DNA of 64,000 bases from Novipirellula herctigrandis (GTDB lineage Bacteria; Planctomycetota; Planctomycetia; Pirellulales; Pirellulaceae): positions 7,579,989-7,643,988 of the forward strand of contig SJPJ01000001.1 of assembly GCA_007859835.1 (NCBI GenBank), given 5' to 3'. The notes beneath the pieces are model-generated. The model saw nothing but the letters and a program-made list of their open reading frames with translations. It did not search any database and was not told where the DNA came from. The translations under genes and the position numbers were made by a program. This document shows, piece by piece, positions 46,005 through 54,543 of this stretch. Within the stretch, counting starts at the first letter, position 1. The number at the start of each line of letters is the position of its first letter.

Positions 46005-47804
46005 CTAGCGGGACATGGTTTCGCCCGTGTCGGTGCTCATCGTCGGGAGTCTCAGGCGGAAGCAACTGCCGCGGCCACATTGGGGTGTTAGAACTTGGAT
46101 GCTGCCGCCGTGTTCGTCCATGATCTTTGCGCTTACGGGCAAACCCAAGCCAGTCCCGCGAGCTCCTTTGCGCGATTCGAACAGTGAGAAAATCTTTTGT
46201 CGATCTTCCTCGGGTACGCCCGGGCCATTGTCAATCACATCGACGATCCAACCCTCGACTGAATCGAATTGAGTAAGCACCTCAATCGTTGCTTCATAGC
46301 GGTCTTCGCCGACAGACTCATCTGGTTGCTGTTCCAACGCGATCGCTTTGGCATATTCACTGGTGGCATCGATTGCGTTGGTCACTAAATTCAATACCGC
46401 TCGATGAAAAGCATCGGGATCAAACGACGCTTCGGGCATCGTTTCCGCGAGCTTCCAGCAAAGCTTCACTTCCATCTCTTCCGCCCGCGGGTGCATCAGC
46501 TCCACCACGTCGCGGACGGTATCGTTTAGATCCCCGTCAACCCGTTGGGGCGTGCGTTCTTTTGAGAAGGTCAACATGTCAAGGACTAAGTTCGAAATCC
46601 GATCTTGGTTGCGATCGACAATTCTCCAACCACGACGAACCGCGTCCGTGTCATCTCGTTTTAACCCGGCTTCAATCAAGTAACTACCACCGCGGATTCC
46701 CTGCAAAATGTTCTTGATGTGATGCGATAGTGTCGCAATCGTTTGGCCCATTGCGGCTAAACGTTCGCCTTGCAGAAGCGCCGAATAATAGAACGTGTCT
46801 TCGATCGCCAACGCCGCTTGATGTCCGATTGCAGTGATTAAACGCAAGTGGTCGTCGGTAAACCGGGATGCGTAATCGCGAGCGATCATTTGGCTGGGGT
46901 TGGTGTAAGTATCGACGTATAGGGCACCGACGATATCGTAGCGTCCTTGCAGTGGAACGCAGATCGCCTCGCGGACGCCCGCGGTGACGATCGACGCGGC
47001 CGAAGCAAAGCGTGCATCGTCACCCGCGTCACTCGTACGGACCCCTTCTTTTTGTTCAAGGACATAGTCCAAGATGGTACGGCTGATTGAAATGCGTTTG
47101 TCATCTTCATTTTTTCGCGACGAAGAATCTTGGTTCGTGTTCTCCGCCCGATCACTCTCTTCGCGGTCACACCGCGCTGCGGGTTGAAATTGGCCTGATT
47201 CGTTATCGCGAAGCATCACGCAACCACGGTCGGCTTCTACCCAATCGAATACGAGCCACAAAATTCGATTAAGTAATTGGCCAATGTCGTCGGTCCGTCC
47301 AACTGCAATCGCGGTTCGGTACATCACTTCGAGGGACCGGTCAGCGTCCGACTGTGTCGGGGCAGCCTTATTGGTACTGTCACCGCCGAAGTTAGGGCCG
47401 CTCCGAAAGGTTCCCGATTGTGGCGCGATCGACGAGACGATTCGGCTGCCGTCGGTTTGGTGGCTCTGGTAAACAATGTCGACCCCGTGCGCGGCGGCAA
47501 TCGCACTCGGTTTTCCTGTATTGGTGAAAATCAGAAGCGTACCCCCAATCTCGATTCTGTCGCCACTCGCCAAACGATGGCGATCGATACGGGAGCCATT
47601 GACAAGCGTCCCGTTGCTGCTCTTCATGTCGACCAATTCGCACCGTCCAGCACGGTCGATATGGATTTCGGCGTGTGACCGCGAAGCTTCGGTGTCGAGC
47701 AATTGTATGGTGCTAGAATGATCACGTCCGATACGGACACATTCGCCACTCAGTGGGAAGTGTTTTCCTTGGTCACGTCCTCGAACGACAAACAGAGAAG
47801 CCAT
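46005..47804 (-). CDS. FHA-GAF sensor histidine kinase
   Basis: A 599-residue soluble sensor kinase. The N-terminal FHA domain (about 5-95) carries the phosphothreonine-binding residues in VRIGRDHSSTIQLLD, SRSHAEIH and SSNGTLVNG. A GAF domain follows (about 165-345: VMYRTAIAVGRTDDIGQLLNRIL, REAICVPLQGRYDIVGALYVDT). The dimerisation region has the phospho-acceptor His in ATLSHHIKNILQGIRGG. The HATPase domain has LNLVTNAIDAT (N box), DVIDNGPGVPEEDRQKIF (G1), and GARGTGLGLPVSAKIMDEHGG (G2). No transmembrane helix was found, so it senses an internal signal. No response regulator lies nearby, so it is an orphan. FHA at the N-terminus suggests cross-talk with Ser/Thr kinases. Confidence 0.9.
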   Translation of the reverse strand: MASLFVVRGRDQGKHFPLSGECVRIGRDHSSTIQLLDTEASRSHAEIHIDRAGRCELVDMKSSNGTLVNGSRIDRHRLASGDRIEIGGTLLIFTNTGKPSAIAAAHGVDIVYQSHQTDGSRIVSSIAPQSGTFRSGPNFGGDSTNKAAPTQSDADRSLEVMYRTAIAVGRTDDIGQLLNRILWLVFDWVEADRGCVMLRDNESGQFQPAARCDREESDRAENTNQDSSSRKNEDDKRISISRTILDYVLEQKEGVRTSDAGDDARFASAASIVTAGVREAICVPLQGRYDIVGALYVDTYTNPSQMIARDYASRFTDDHLRLITAIGHQAALAIEDTFYYSALLQGERLAAMGQTIATLSHHIKNILQGIRGGSYLIEAGLKRDDTDAVRRGWRIVDRNQDRISNLVLDMLTFSKERTPQRVDGDLNDTVRDVVELMHPRAEEMEVKLCWKLAETMPEASFDPDAFHRAVLNLVTNAIDATSEYAKAIALEQQPDESVGEDRYEATIEVLTQFDSVEGWIVDVIDNGPGVPEEDRQKIFSLFESRKGARGTGLGLPVSAKIMDEHGGSIQVLTPQCGRGSCFRLRLPTMSTDTGETMSR

Positions 47805-48431
47805 AACTCATCGCGTTTAGATGAAAAAAATTGTGGGGGCCGAATGATAAAGCATAGTGCTACTGTGGAACAGGCAGTGGAAGAACCAATGTGGCCGCCT
47901 TGCAGTTGGAAATGGCCCATGAAGAAAAATGCAATTCAAAGAATTTAAGAGCTTGGTTGTCGGGGGTGAGACTTCACTGTTTGCGCGCTCAATAAAAACA
48001 CGTGACTGGTTTGGGGCGTGTGGGCATCATCAAGTCACGGCTGGGCGAACGGTGGCGAACGGTGGCGAACGGTGGCGAACGGTGGCGAACGGTGGCGAAC
48101 GGTGGCGAACGGTGGCGAACGGTGGGGGGGGGAGCCTCACGCATGTTGATCGTTGTGAATCGGTGTTGGCATCAGCCGCTAGTGGTTTACCGGTGGCTTA
48201 GTGGAGTGGTGGCTTCAAGGGTACGAAACAACCGCTCAGTGATTGACCTGAATACCGCATTCTGTTTTTCTTGCATTTCTTGCGCAGTGCGCCCATTTAG
48301 ACATTTGCTTATGGCGGAGCCGCCATTTAGGCTGCTTACGCGTGTTGATGAATGGCTTTGGTTGTGACTGGTACCCCTGTTTTTCCCACCTAGATTTAGC
48401 GTTTTGCTATTCTCAGGAGACGATTCTTATC
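47805..48431. other. Intergenic region with a 10-bp tandem array
   Basis: About 630 bp. It contains the array at 48044-48125. Two plus-strand open frames (47929-48201 and 48002-48367) exist only because the repeat keeps frames open. No gene is supported. Confidence 0.5.
48044..48125. repeat. 10-bp tandem repeat array (ggtggcgaac)
   Basis: Seven perfect copies of ggtggcgaac (48051-48120) flanked by a 7-bp partial copy before and a 5-bp partial copy after, ending in a run of G. Perfect identity suggests recent expansion. Confidence 0.92.
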
Positions 48432-48983
48432 ATGGAAAGAGTTGCTATTTTTCAAATTCACTCAGCGAAGTGGATTTCGGTGTCCCCCGTGGTCGTCACC
48501 GCGTTTTTGGTGTGTATTTTTAGTTGTCTTTTCGATGCGGATATTGCCCAAGGCGAGACCTCGGTGTTTGCTGGAGTCCACAATGTGACATCGCGTGCCT
48601 CAGCTACAAATTCGCCAAATGGAGAGACGGCAAAAGTCTCGTGGTTTCGGGATTTTCGAGCTGGATGGCGTGAGTCGGTTCGTCGAAATGTGCCCATGGT
48701 GATCTATATTTCGAGTGACAATTGTTCTTATTGCGAGGCGATGCAGCGGGATACTTGGTGCGATTCGTCGATCCGGCAACGACTTGGCCGCGATTTTGTC
48801 GCGATTCATTTGACACCGGAGCAAAATGAAGCCACGCTAAGACGCATTAAAGTAGATACTTATCCGACCACGCTGATTGGAGCACCCGAAGGCAAGGTGG
48901 TTGGGCATCGACGTGGTTATCAACCTGTCGTTGCTCTGCATCAACTCTTGAGTGAGTCATTCCGTGGCGGGCCAACCAAATGA
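48432..48983 (+). CDS. Thioredoxin-fold membrane-anchored or secreted protein
   Basis: A 183-residue protein. The start at 48432 has AGGAGA about 11 bases upstream. An N-terminal hydrophobic helix (about 18-36, VVVTAFLVCIFSCLF) exports or anchors it. The thioredoxin-like domain (about 75-175) has VPMVIYISSDNCSYCEAMQRDTW, with active-site C-S-Y-C, and the cis-Pro in VDTYPTTLIGAPEGKVVGHRRGY. The family (thioredoxin_7 / DsbD-gamma-like) performs thiol-disulfide exchange. It lies 4 bp before the DapA-family gene. Confidence 0.8.
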   Translation: MERVAIFQIHSAKWISVSPVVVTAFLVCIFSCLFDADIAQGETSVFAGVHNVTSRASATNSPNGETAKVSWFRDFRAGWRESVRRNVPMVIYISSDNCSYCEAMQRDTWCDSSIRQRLGRDFVAIHLTPEQNEATLRRIKVDTYPTTLIGAPEGKVVGHRRGYQPVVALHQLLSESFRGGPTK

Positions 48984-48987
48984 TAAT

Positions 48988-49908
48988 ATGAATCGCATCA
49001 CCGGAATTCTGACGCCCCATTTAACGCCCGTTGACTCCAATGACCGTGTAGATGAAGACCGGTTGCGAGAGTATATCGATTGGCTGATCGAGCGCGGCGT
49101 CGACGGGCTCTATCCCAACGGCAGTACGGGTGAGTTCGTTCGATTCAATCCCGAGGAACGCCGCCGCATCGTAAGGATCGTCGTGGATCAGACAGCTGGC
49201 CGCGTTCCCGTTTTGGCGGGAGCCGCGGAAGAGAACGTAAAGGAGACGATCGCTGCGTGTGATGCTTACGGTGAAATGGGAGTTCGCGCGGTGGCCATCG
49301 TTGCGCCATTCTATTACCGGCTCAGCAGCGAAGGGGTTTACGCGTATTATCGCGAGATTGCCGATTCGGTCTCCGTTGACGTGACACTTTACAACATTCC
49401 GCTATTTGCTTCGCCAATCGATTTGCCGACCGTTATCCGGCTTGCGTCGGAGTGTCCGCGAGTGATTGGCATCAAAGACAGCACCGGCGACATTGCTTGG
49501 ATGATGCGAATGATGTCAGCGATCCGCCCGATACGAGACGACTTTTCCTTTTTGACGGGATGGGATTCATCGTTGGCCTTGATGCTTATCGCCGGTGTTG
49601 ACGGAGGGACCAACGCGTCGAGTGGCGTGGTGCCAGAATTGACCCGCGCCATCCATCGGGCAGTGAAAGCAGGCGATATTGAATACGCGATACGGTTGCA
49701 GTACCGGCTTCTTCCGCTGTTTGACACCATGCTCGGTGTCGGCGAATTTCCCGAAGGGTTTCGTGGCGGTGCGCGATCACGCGGTTGGGATCTGGGAAGC
49801 GGACGCGTGCCTGTGTCTCCTGCACAGAAGGAAGCGATCCAACAGGCTCAGGATGAAATCGATTCGCTTGTCACCGCTGGAATCGCTTCGTTAACGGAGG
49901 GCCCGTAA
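48988..49908 (+). CDS. Dihydrodipicolinate synthase (DapA) family aldolase
   Basis: A 306-residue class I aldolase of the DHDPS/N-acetylneuraminate lyase family. The start at 48988 (MNRITGILTPHLTPV) lies 4 bp after the upstream stop. Key features: PNGSTGEFVRFNPEER (the GxxGE pyruvate-carboxylate site), TLYNIPLFASP with the YNxP Tyr, and the Schiff-base Lys in RVIGIKDSTGD. The C-terminal part (RGGARSRGWDLGSGRVPVS) is unlike canonical DapA, so another 2-keto-acid substrate is likely. The stop codon lies inside the first unit of a 15-bp tandem array. Confidence 0.87.
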   Translation: MNRITGILTPHLTPVDSNDRVDEDRLREYIDWLIERGVDGLYPNGSTGEFVRFNPEERRRIVRIVVDQTAGRVPVLAGAAEENVKETIAACDAYGEMGVRAVAIVAPFYYRLSSEGVYAYYREIADSVSVDVTLYNIPLFASPIDLPTVIRLASECPRVIGIKDSTGDIAWMMRMMSAIRPIRDDFSFLTGWDSSLALMLIAGVDGGTNASSGVVPELTRAIHRAVKAGDIEYAIRLQYRLLPLFDTMLGVGEFPEGFRGGARSRGWDLGSGRVPVSPAQKEAIQQAQDEIDSLVTAGIASLTEGP

Positions 49909-50045
49909 AGCGAGGGCCCGTTAAGCGAGCATCCGTTAAGCGAGCATCCGTTAAGCGAGCATCCGTTAAGCGAGCATCCGTTAAGCGAGCATCCGTTAAG
50001 CGAGCATCCGTCAAGCGAGCATCCGTCAAGCAAGGGCCATAAAGC
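49897..50045. repeat. 15-bp tandem repeat array overlapping a stop codon
   Basis: Nine full 15-bp units (main form gagcatccgttaagc; the first two gagggcccgtaaagc and gagggcccgttaagc; the last two with tcaagc), then a degenerate unit. The first unit includes the last codons and TAA of the DapA-family gene. On the minus strand the array translates as ARLTD or NGCSL repeats. Confidence 0.92.
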
Positions 50046-50066
50046 AAGGCCACGCGGATTAACGGG

Positions 50067-50855
50067 TTACAAATCAATCGCTTCGGCTTCTGCTGTGAGT
50101 TCCTCGCTGGATTCCGCGTTGGTTTCCTCGCTCGGCTGTTCCGGATCATCAGACGTTTTCGGGGCATGTGGCGTCAGGATGATTTTGTCCTCTTCGATGC
50201 GAAGGCTTTCAAACCGGCTGATCCATTTCGCCGCTTTGGGATCATTGTAGAGATCTTTGGCCAAGTTCTCCTCTGACATTGCCTCAATGATATGATTCGG
50301 CACAGGTTTGTCTTGAACTGTGGCTGCAGCCAATGTGACGATCAGTACTCCGTTTTCAAACGACACATCAAACGACGCTTTGGCGTTAAAGAAACGCCCT
50401 TTGCCGCCGGGGATCGCGTCGGTCGGGACACTGACATCCCCGCTGATGTTGCCATCGGCGATTTCGACGTGAACTTTGCCTCGCAGATCTTTGTTCCGGC
50501 TGATTAACGCATTGATGTCGTCCGCCGAAAGCACAAGACTCTTCGGGGTGGGGGCTTCATTTTCAATCGATTCGGTAAACGATTCGATTTCGGTCTCGAG
50601 TTTCGTAATTTCCTCGGGGGCATACACAACCGTTGGCAACTTTGAAGGCTTGTTGGCCGTGTACTTTTCGACTTGGCTAGAAAGAAACCAAAACGTTCCT
50701 ACACCTCCACAAACCACCGTACCGATGCAGAAGAGTACTACGCCAAGGCATCCATAAAGGCAGCACCCCTTTGAGCTATTTTCGACTGGCGGGGGACCTA
50801 GTGTTTCGGGGGAATTTGTCCTCTCGGAACCGTTGTTGGTGGGCATGTCATTCAT
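50067..50855 (-). CDS. Hypothetical membrane protein
   Basis: A 262-residue protein. A cytoplasmic leader of about 28 residues is followed by a Cys/Gly-rich transmembrane helix (about 31-59, CCLYGCLGVVLFCIGTVVCGGVGTFWFL). The outside domain contains LVLSADDINALISRNKDLRGKVHVEIADGNISGDVSVPTD, a conserved-looking beta block (ADDIN...G). It ends in an acidic tail (PEQPSEETNAESSEELTAEAEAIDL). I recognise the general layout from planctomycete hypothetical proteins but no function. Confidence 0.65.
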   Translation of the reverse strand: MNDMPTNNGSERTNSPETLGPPPVENSSKGCCLYGCLGVVLFCIGTVVCGGVGTFWFLSSQVEKYTANKPSKLPTVVYAPEEITKLETEIESFTESIENEAPTPKSLVLSADDINALISRNKDLRGKVHVEIADGNISGDVSVPTDAIPGGKGRFFNAKASFDVSFENGVLIVTLAAATVQDKPVPNHIIEAMSEENLAKDLYNDPKAAKWISRFESLRIEEDKIILTPHAPKTSDDPEQPSEETNAESSEELTAEAEAIDL

Positions 50856-50914
50856 TTTGCATTAGCACCGACTTGTGCCAACTTGCTCCGGTTCACGAAA
50901 CCAATTTCTGGTCC

Positions 50915-51388
50915 TTAGCCCACGCACCACATTTGTTGGAACCACTCTACTCGAGCGTTTCGCGTAGCGGTGTACTTTGCGGTCGTCGGAACAAACTTTT
51001 GGTTGGTCAAAAACGATCGGAATGGCTCGTAAGGCACCTCGGCATGCTGCGCAACCACGTCAACCAACTCACTTCCAGGTTTCCAGTCGTACAAGATCTT
51101 TGTATCGCGTTCGAACCACTCGTCGAGGTACTGAGCATTCGTGCTGCTAGTGACAACGAAATCGCAGTTCTTCTTGCAAAGAAAGCAAAGCAGCTTCGAC
51201 GCCAATTCACGAGCTTGAACGATGTCTTGGTCACAAGTATGAGACGCAATATTCCAAAGGCTAACAAAGCCGTCTTCGTCCATATCCTCGGGGGATGCCT
51301 TGATATCCGCAAGCGTCAGTGGCTGTACCGCTTCCTCGGGTGTTTGCTCAGCCTCGTTCGCTTTGTTTTCCGTTTCCGAATCCGCCAT
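50915..51388 (-). CDS. Hypothetical protein
   Basis: A 157-residue cytoplasmic protein. ATG 51388 has GAGGA about six bases upstream. The N-terminus is acidic (ADSETENKANEAEQTPEEA). The rest contains CFLCKKNCDFVVTSSTN with a C-x2-C and a nearby Cys, then DEWFERDTKILYDWKPG. No family was recognised. It lies about 60 bp upstream of the membrane protein at 50067 on the same strand, so the two may be co-transcribed. Confidence 0.6.
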   Translation of the reverse strand: MADSETENKANEAEQTPEEAVQPLTLADIKASPEDMDEDGFVSLWNIASHTCDQDIVQARELASKLLCFLCKKNCDFVVTSSTNAQYLDEWFERDTKILYDWKPGSELVDVVAQHAEVPYEPFRSFLTNQKFVPTTAKYTATRNARVEWFQQMWCVG

Positions 51389-51585
51389 CAATTTTCCTCG
51401 TAAGTCGTGGATACAAAACAGGGCGGGTCGCTCGGTTTGGAGTTTACCATTGTGTTTCCCTCTGCCCTAATCTTGAAATTGTATCATAAAAGCCGTGATC
51501 TACCGATTGGGTGCAAACCAATCGATCGAGAATAGGTGTTTTCACGCCGTTGTGCACGTAATAGTGTGCGAATCACCAAACGATG

Positions 51586-52485
51586 TTAGGTCTGCGAATC
51601 GTTCGCTGCCTGGTCCAACTGGCGTTGCCGCTCGGCAAATCGCTTTTTCTGATCATCGCTGATCGTATCGACGCAATGCGGGCAATGAATCCCCGCGACA
51701 TAGTCTGGATGCTGTCGAGCCTCTTGGTCGACTGGCCAACCGCAAGCAAAGCACATCAAATGGTCCGCAACCTGCAATCCATGCGAAACCGCGACCCGTT
51801 GGTCAAAGACGAAGCAATCACCGTTCCACTTTGATTGTTCGCTGGGAACGGTTTCGAGGTATTTCAAAATGCCGCCGCGAAGGTGGTATACCTCTTTAAA
51901 GCCTCGCTTCTTTAACAGAGCCGTCGACTTTTCGCAACGAATCCCTCCGGTGCAAAACATTGCGACTTTGGGGTGTTTTTTCGGGTCCAAGTTTTCATCG
52001 ACGAATTTCGGGAATTCGCGAAATGTGTCCGTTTCCGGGTTGGTCGCCCCTTGGAAGGTTCCGATCGCTACTTCGTACTTATTGCGTGTGTCGATCACGA
52101 CCACGTCGGGATCCGAAATCAAGTCGTTCCAATTCTCTGGGGCTACATAAGTTCCTACCGAATCGTTCGGGTCAATCCCCTCGACTCCAAGCGTGACAAT
52201 CTCTTTTTTGAGTCGAACGCGAGACCGCTTAAAGGGTGTGGTGTCACACAATGATTCTTTCACTTCAAGGTCAGCAAAACGAGCGTCTTGTTTCAGATAA
52301 GCAATCACCGCGTCGACGCCTTGGCGAGTTCCCGCGATGGTGCCGTTGATCCCCTCACTTGCTAGTAGTAGCGTGCCACGCACCTGCGCAGCAATCATGG
52401 TTTCGAGTATCGGCGATTTGAGGTTTTCAAAGTCCGGTAATCGAATAAATCGGTAGAGCGCAGCGACGACGATGGAATTTTTCAT
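51586..52485 (-). CDS. trhO: tRNA uridine-34 hydroxylase, rhodanese family
   Basis: A 299-residue enzyme of the TrhO (YceA, UPF0176) family, which hydroxylates U34 of certain tRNAs to ho5U. The start at 52485 ([19 protein letters not shown]) fits the family. Features: [16 protein letters not shown] in the N-terminal ferredoxin-like domain, [30 protein letters not shown] in the rhodanese domain, and the active-site Cys in [21 protein letters not shown] followed by [15 protein letters not shown]-terminal zinc-like block (CFACGWPVD...HCPHC) is also present. A single-gene unit, or first before an unrelated neighbour. Confidence 0.92.
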   Translation of the reverse strand: MKNSIVVAALYRFIRLPDFENLKSPILETMIAAQVRGTLLLASEGINGTIAGTRQGVDAVIAYLKQDARFADLEVKESLCDTTPFKRSRVRLKKEIVTLGVEGIDPNDSVGTYVAPENWNDLISDPDVVVIDTRNKYEVAIGTFQGATNPETDTFREFPKFVDENLDPKKHPKVAMFCTGGIRCEKSTALLKKRGFKEVYHLRGGILKYLETVPSEQSKWNGDCFVFDQRVAVSHGLQVADHLMCFACGWPVDQEARQHPDYVAGIHCPHCVDTISDDQKKRFAERQRQLDQAANDSQT

Positions 52486-52522
52486 AGCGAACGAATTATG
52501 GATTACTTGGCGATGATTGTCA

Positions 52523-53221
52523 CTACACAAAGAACCATAATGACAACGGCTCCCCGCTGCCGCTATTGAACGTGTTGCTTAAGAAAATTGCGGAGAGAAG
52601 GATTGCCGCGTTTGTTGCCGCGTGGACGAGGATGACCGCGAGCAGATCTTTGCGGTAATAGAACCATAGTGTTGTTATCACTGCCCAAGGAAGCATGACC
52701 GGGGCTTCCCATAGTGTGTGCGTTGCTAGGAAAACAGCGACGACGACCAGAAAGCTTTGCCACGAAAAAGTTCCGATCTTGATACTGCGGAAATCGTCTC
52801 CTGTATCGAACACATCAACAAAGCGAATCAGGAAACTACGCATAAACAACTCTTCCATGACTGGTGTCACAAACGCATAGCCAATCATTCGTAGCGAGCA
52901 AACCAAAGGAATCGCCGACACGCCTGCCAGCGCAGGATCAAAAGCAATGCCCTCGCCGGTGGGCCGCATGGAAGGGAAAATAACAAAAGGCGCGATCCAC
53001 GTCGCGGCAAGCACAATCCCAAGCAATGCGTCCACCAGCAACATGCGTGAAAAACGGAAATGCAATTCCCCGTATTCGCCACGCCGATAGAAATAGACGA
53101 TTAATGCCAACGGTACGAAAACCCGAAGCAACAGCATCGGCAAGCCGAACGAGCCGTTAAGTCGCGCAGTAATTTCCGACAAAAGCAAAAAGGCAAACAT
53201 GGGGCAGCAGCGAGCAAGCAT
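52523..53221 (-). CDS. CPBP-family membrane protease, CAAX prenyl protease-related
   Basis: A 232-residue membrane protein with six to seven helices. Motifs of the CPBP/Abi protease family: [14 protein letters not shown] (motif EExxxR), [10 protein letters not shown] (motif 2 His) and [10 protein letters not shown] (motif 3 HxxxN). The arrangement with [10 protein letters not shown] between motifs 1 and 2 resembles the CAAX prenyl protease-related proteins that occur in exosortase/PEP-CTERM bacteria. The start is ATG 53221; ATG 53200 is possible. It is 14 bp downstream of the phosphoesterase gene, so part of the same operon. Confidence 0.8.
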   Translation of the reverse strand: MLARCCPMFAFLLLSEITARLNGSFGLPMLLLRVFVPLALIVYFYRRGEYGELHFRFSRMLLVDALLGIVLAATWIAPFVIFPSMRPTGEGIAFDPALAGVSAIPLVCSLRMIGYAFVTPVMEELFMRSFLIRFVDVFDTGDDFRSIKIGTFSWQSFLVVVAVFLATHTLWEAPVMLPWAVITTLWFYYRKDLLAVILVHAATNAAILLSAIFLSNTFNSGSGEPLSLWFFV

Positions 53222-53235
53222 TGAATACGCAAACG

Positions 53236-54027
53236 TTAAGAGTGTGATTTCTTGATCCGTTTTTCGAATCGTTCGATCGAGATTGCTTGACCCTCGCTGT
53301 CGATATCAACGATTGCGCCACACAACCGAACATCTCTTGTCGCGACATTGAAATGGGTCGGCTCGGCTGTTCGCGTTGTCAAAGTCACTCGTTCGATATC
53401 GCGTCCAATGATACTCTCGTACGCTCCCGACATTCCGACGTCACATTGGAACGCTGTTCCACCAGGAAAAATACATCCGTCGGCAGTCGGCACATGCGTG
53501 TGCGTTCCGATGACTGCGGAAACGCGACCATCAAGATAGCGGCCGATCACTTGTTTATCGCTTGTTGCTTCGGCATGAATGTCAACCAAAATATGTTGGG
53601 TTTGATCGCCGATCTCGTCAAGCGCTCGATCGATCGCTTGGAACGGACAGTCGACGGGCCGCATAAAGACGCGTCCAAGTAGCGAGACCACTGCTAGCGA
53701 TCCGCCGTCGCTGGTCGGTACGATCGTCCAACATCGCCCAGGCGAATCGGCAGGGAAATTCGCAGGTTTCACGATCTTGTCGCTACTGCGAAGGGTTTTG
53801 GCCAATTCCCACTGACGATAAATGTGGTCGCCCATCGTGATCGCGTCGATGCCTGAATCGATAAGTCGCCGAAATTGGCGATTGGTCAATCCCGATCCGT
53901 CGGCCGCGTTCTCGGCGTTAACAACTAATGCATCAAGAGATAATTCTTTGCGCAAAATTTGGGCTTGCTGGTGCATCGCTGTGTAACCAGGCTTGCCAAC
54001 GAGGTCGCCCAAAAAAAGGATTCGCAT
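53236..54027 (-). CDS. YmdB-family metallophosphoesterase
   Basis: A 263-residue protein of the TIGR00282 family (YmdB of Bacillus), which hydrolyses 2',3'-cyclic nucleotides. Metal-binding motifs: MRILFLGDLVGKPG (GDxxG), VVNAENAADGSGLT (the NAEN motif), ITMGDHIYRQWE (GDH in place of the usual GNH), LVDIHAEATSDK (DxHAE), and GTHTHVPTAD (HTH). It begins 6 bp after the LMW phosphatase stop. The pairing with a CAAX-like protease and a protein phosphatase suggests an operon, but no common pathway is known. Confidence 0.9.
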   Translation of the reverse strand: MRILFLGDLVGKPGYTAMHQQAQILRKELSLDALVVNAENAADGSGLTNRQFRRLIDSGIDAITMGDHIYRQWELAKTLRSSDKIVKPANFPADSPGRCWTIVPTSDGGSLAVVSLLGRVFMRPVDCPFQAIDRALDEIGDQTQHILVDIHAEATSDKQVIGRYLDGRVSAVIGTHTHVPTADGCIFPGGTAFQCDVGMSGAYESIIGRDIERVTLTTRTAEPTHFNVATRDVRLCGAIVDIDSEGQAISIERFEKRIKKSHS

Positions 54028-54033
54028 AGTCTC

Positions 54034-54543
54034 TCAATCATCAAAATCGTCCTGGAAAATATCCTCGCCCGCCAGCGTTTGTAGGATCAAAGGGCAACCT
54101 TCTTCGAGCATGTCGAGCACGTCCGAGAAGCCCTCTTCGCCACCATAGTATGGGTCGGGTACATCCTTGGGCCAGTTATCGTCAAGATAGTCCCCAAACA
54201 TGCGGATGTGCAATTTCGAACTTTTCGCCAATCGATGCAGATCCGCGTGGTTGTCCGCATCCATCGCTAAAACCAAATCGAATTGCCCAGGTTCCAAATC
54301 TTGTGCAGTGACCTGCCTCGCTCGGCTGGTTAATTCATAGCCACGGGACTCGGCCGCATCGCACATCCGCGAATCCGGCGCTTTGCCAATATGGTAGCCG
54401 TGCGTGCCCGCCGAATCGACTTCGACGTCAATTTCATACTCTTGAGCAAAGCGTTTCATTACCGCTTCGCCCGCAGGCGATCGGCAGATGTTTCCCATAC
54501 AAACAAACAAGACGCGTTTGGACATTGAATTAAGGGACGCCAT
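54034..54543 (-). CDS. Low molecular weight protein-tyrosine phosphatase
   Basis: A 169-residue enzyme. The P-loop C-x5-R-S is present as CMGNICRS just after RVLFVCMG, and the catalytic acid in DVPDPYYGGEEGF. These are the two hallmarks of LMW-PTP. The C-terminus is acidic (LAGEDIFQDDFDD). The start could be ATG 54543 or ATG 54525 (MSKRVLFVCMG); neither has a clear ribosome-binding site. First gene of the three-gene minus-strand cluster ending at 52523. In bacteria such enzymes often act on exopolysaccharide tyrosine kinases, and an export gene lies at 55615. Confidence 0.9.
   Translation of the reverse strand: MASLNSMSKRVLFVCMGNICRSPAGEAVMKRFAQEYEIDVEVDSAGTHGYHIGKAPDSRMCDAAESRGYELTSRARQVTAQDLEPGQFDLVLAMDADNHADLHRLAKSSKLHIRMFGDYLDDNWPKDVPDPYYGGEEGFSDVLDMLEEGCPLILQTLAGEDIFQDDFDD

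Noticed and set aside
48002-48367. Open frames through the 10-bp array (protein with repeated RWRTVANGG)
   Set aside because: The frames stay open only because of the repeat; there is no start signal and no function-like sequence outside it.
49897-50045. Repeat array considered as CRISPR
   Set aside because: Units are 15 bp and directly adjacent with no spacers, and no cas genes are present. The same holds for the other arrays.
49848-50167. Minus-strand frames encoding NGCSL or ARLTD pentads
   Set aside because: They overlap the end of the DapA-family gene and part of the gene at 50067, and are explained by the 15-bp repeat. Kept only as a note in the findings.
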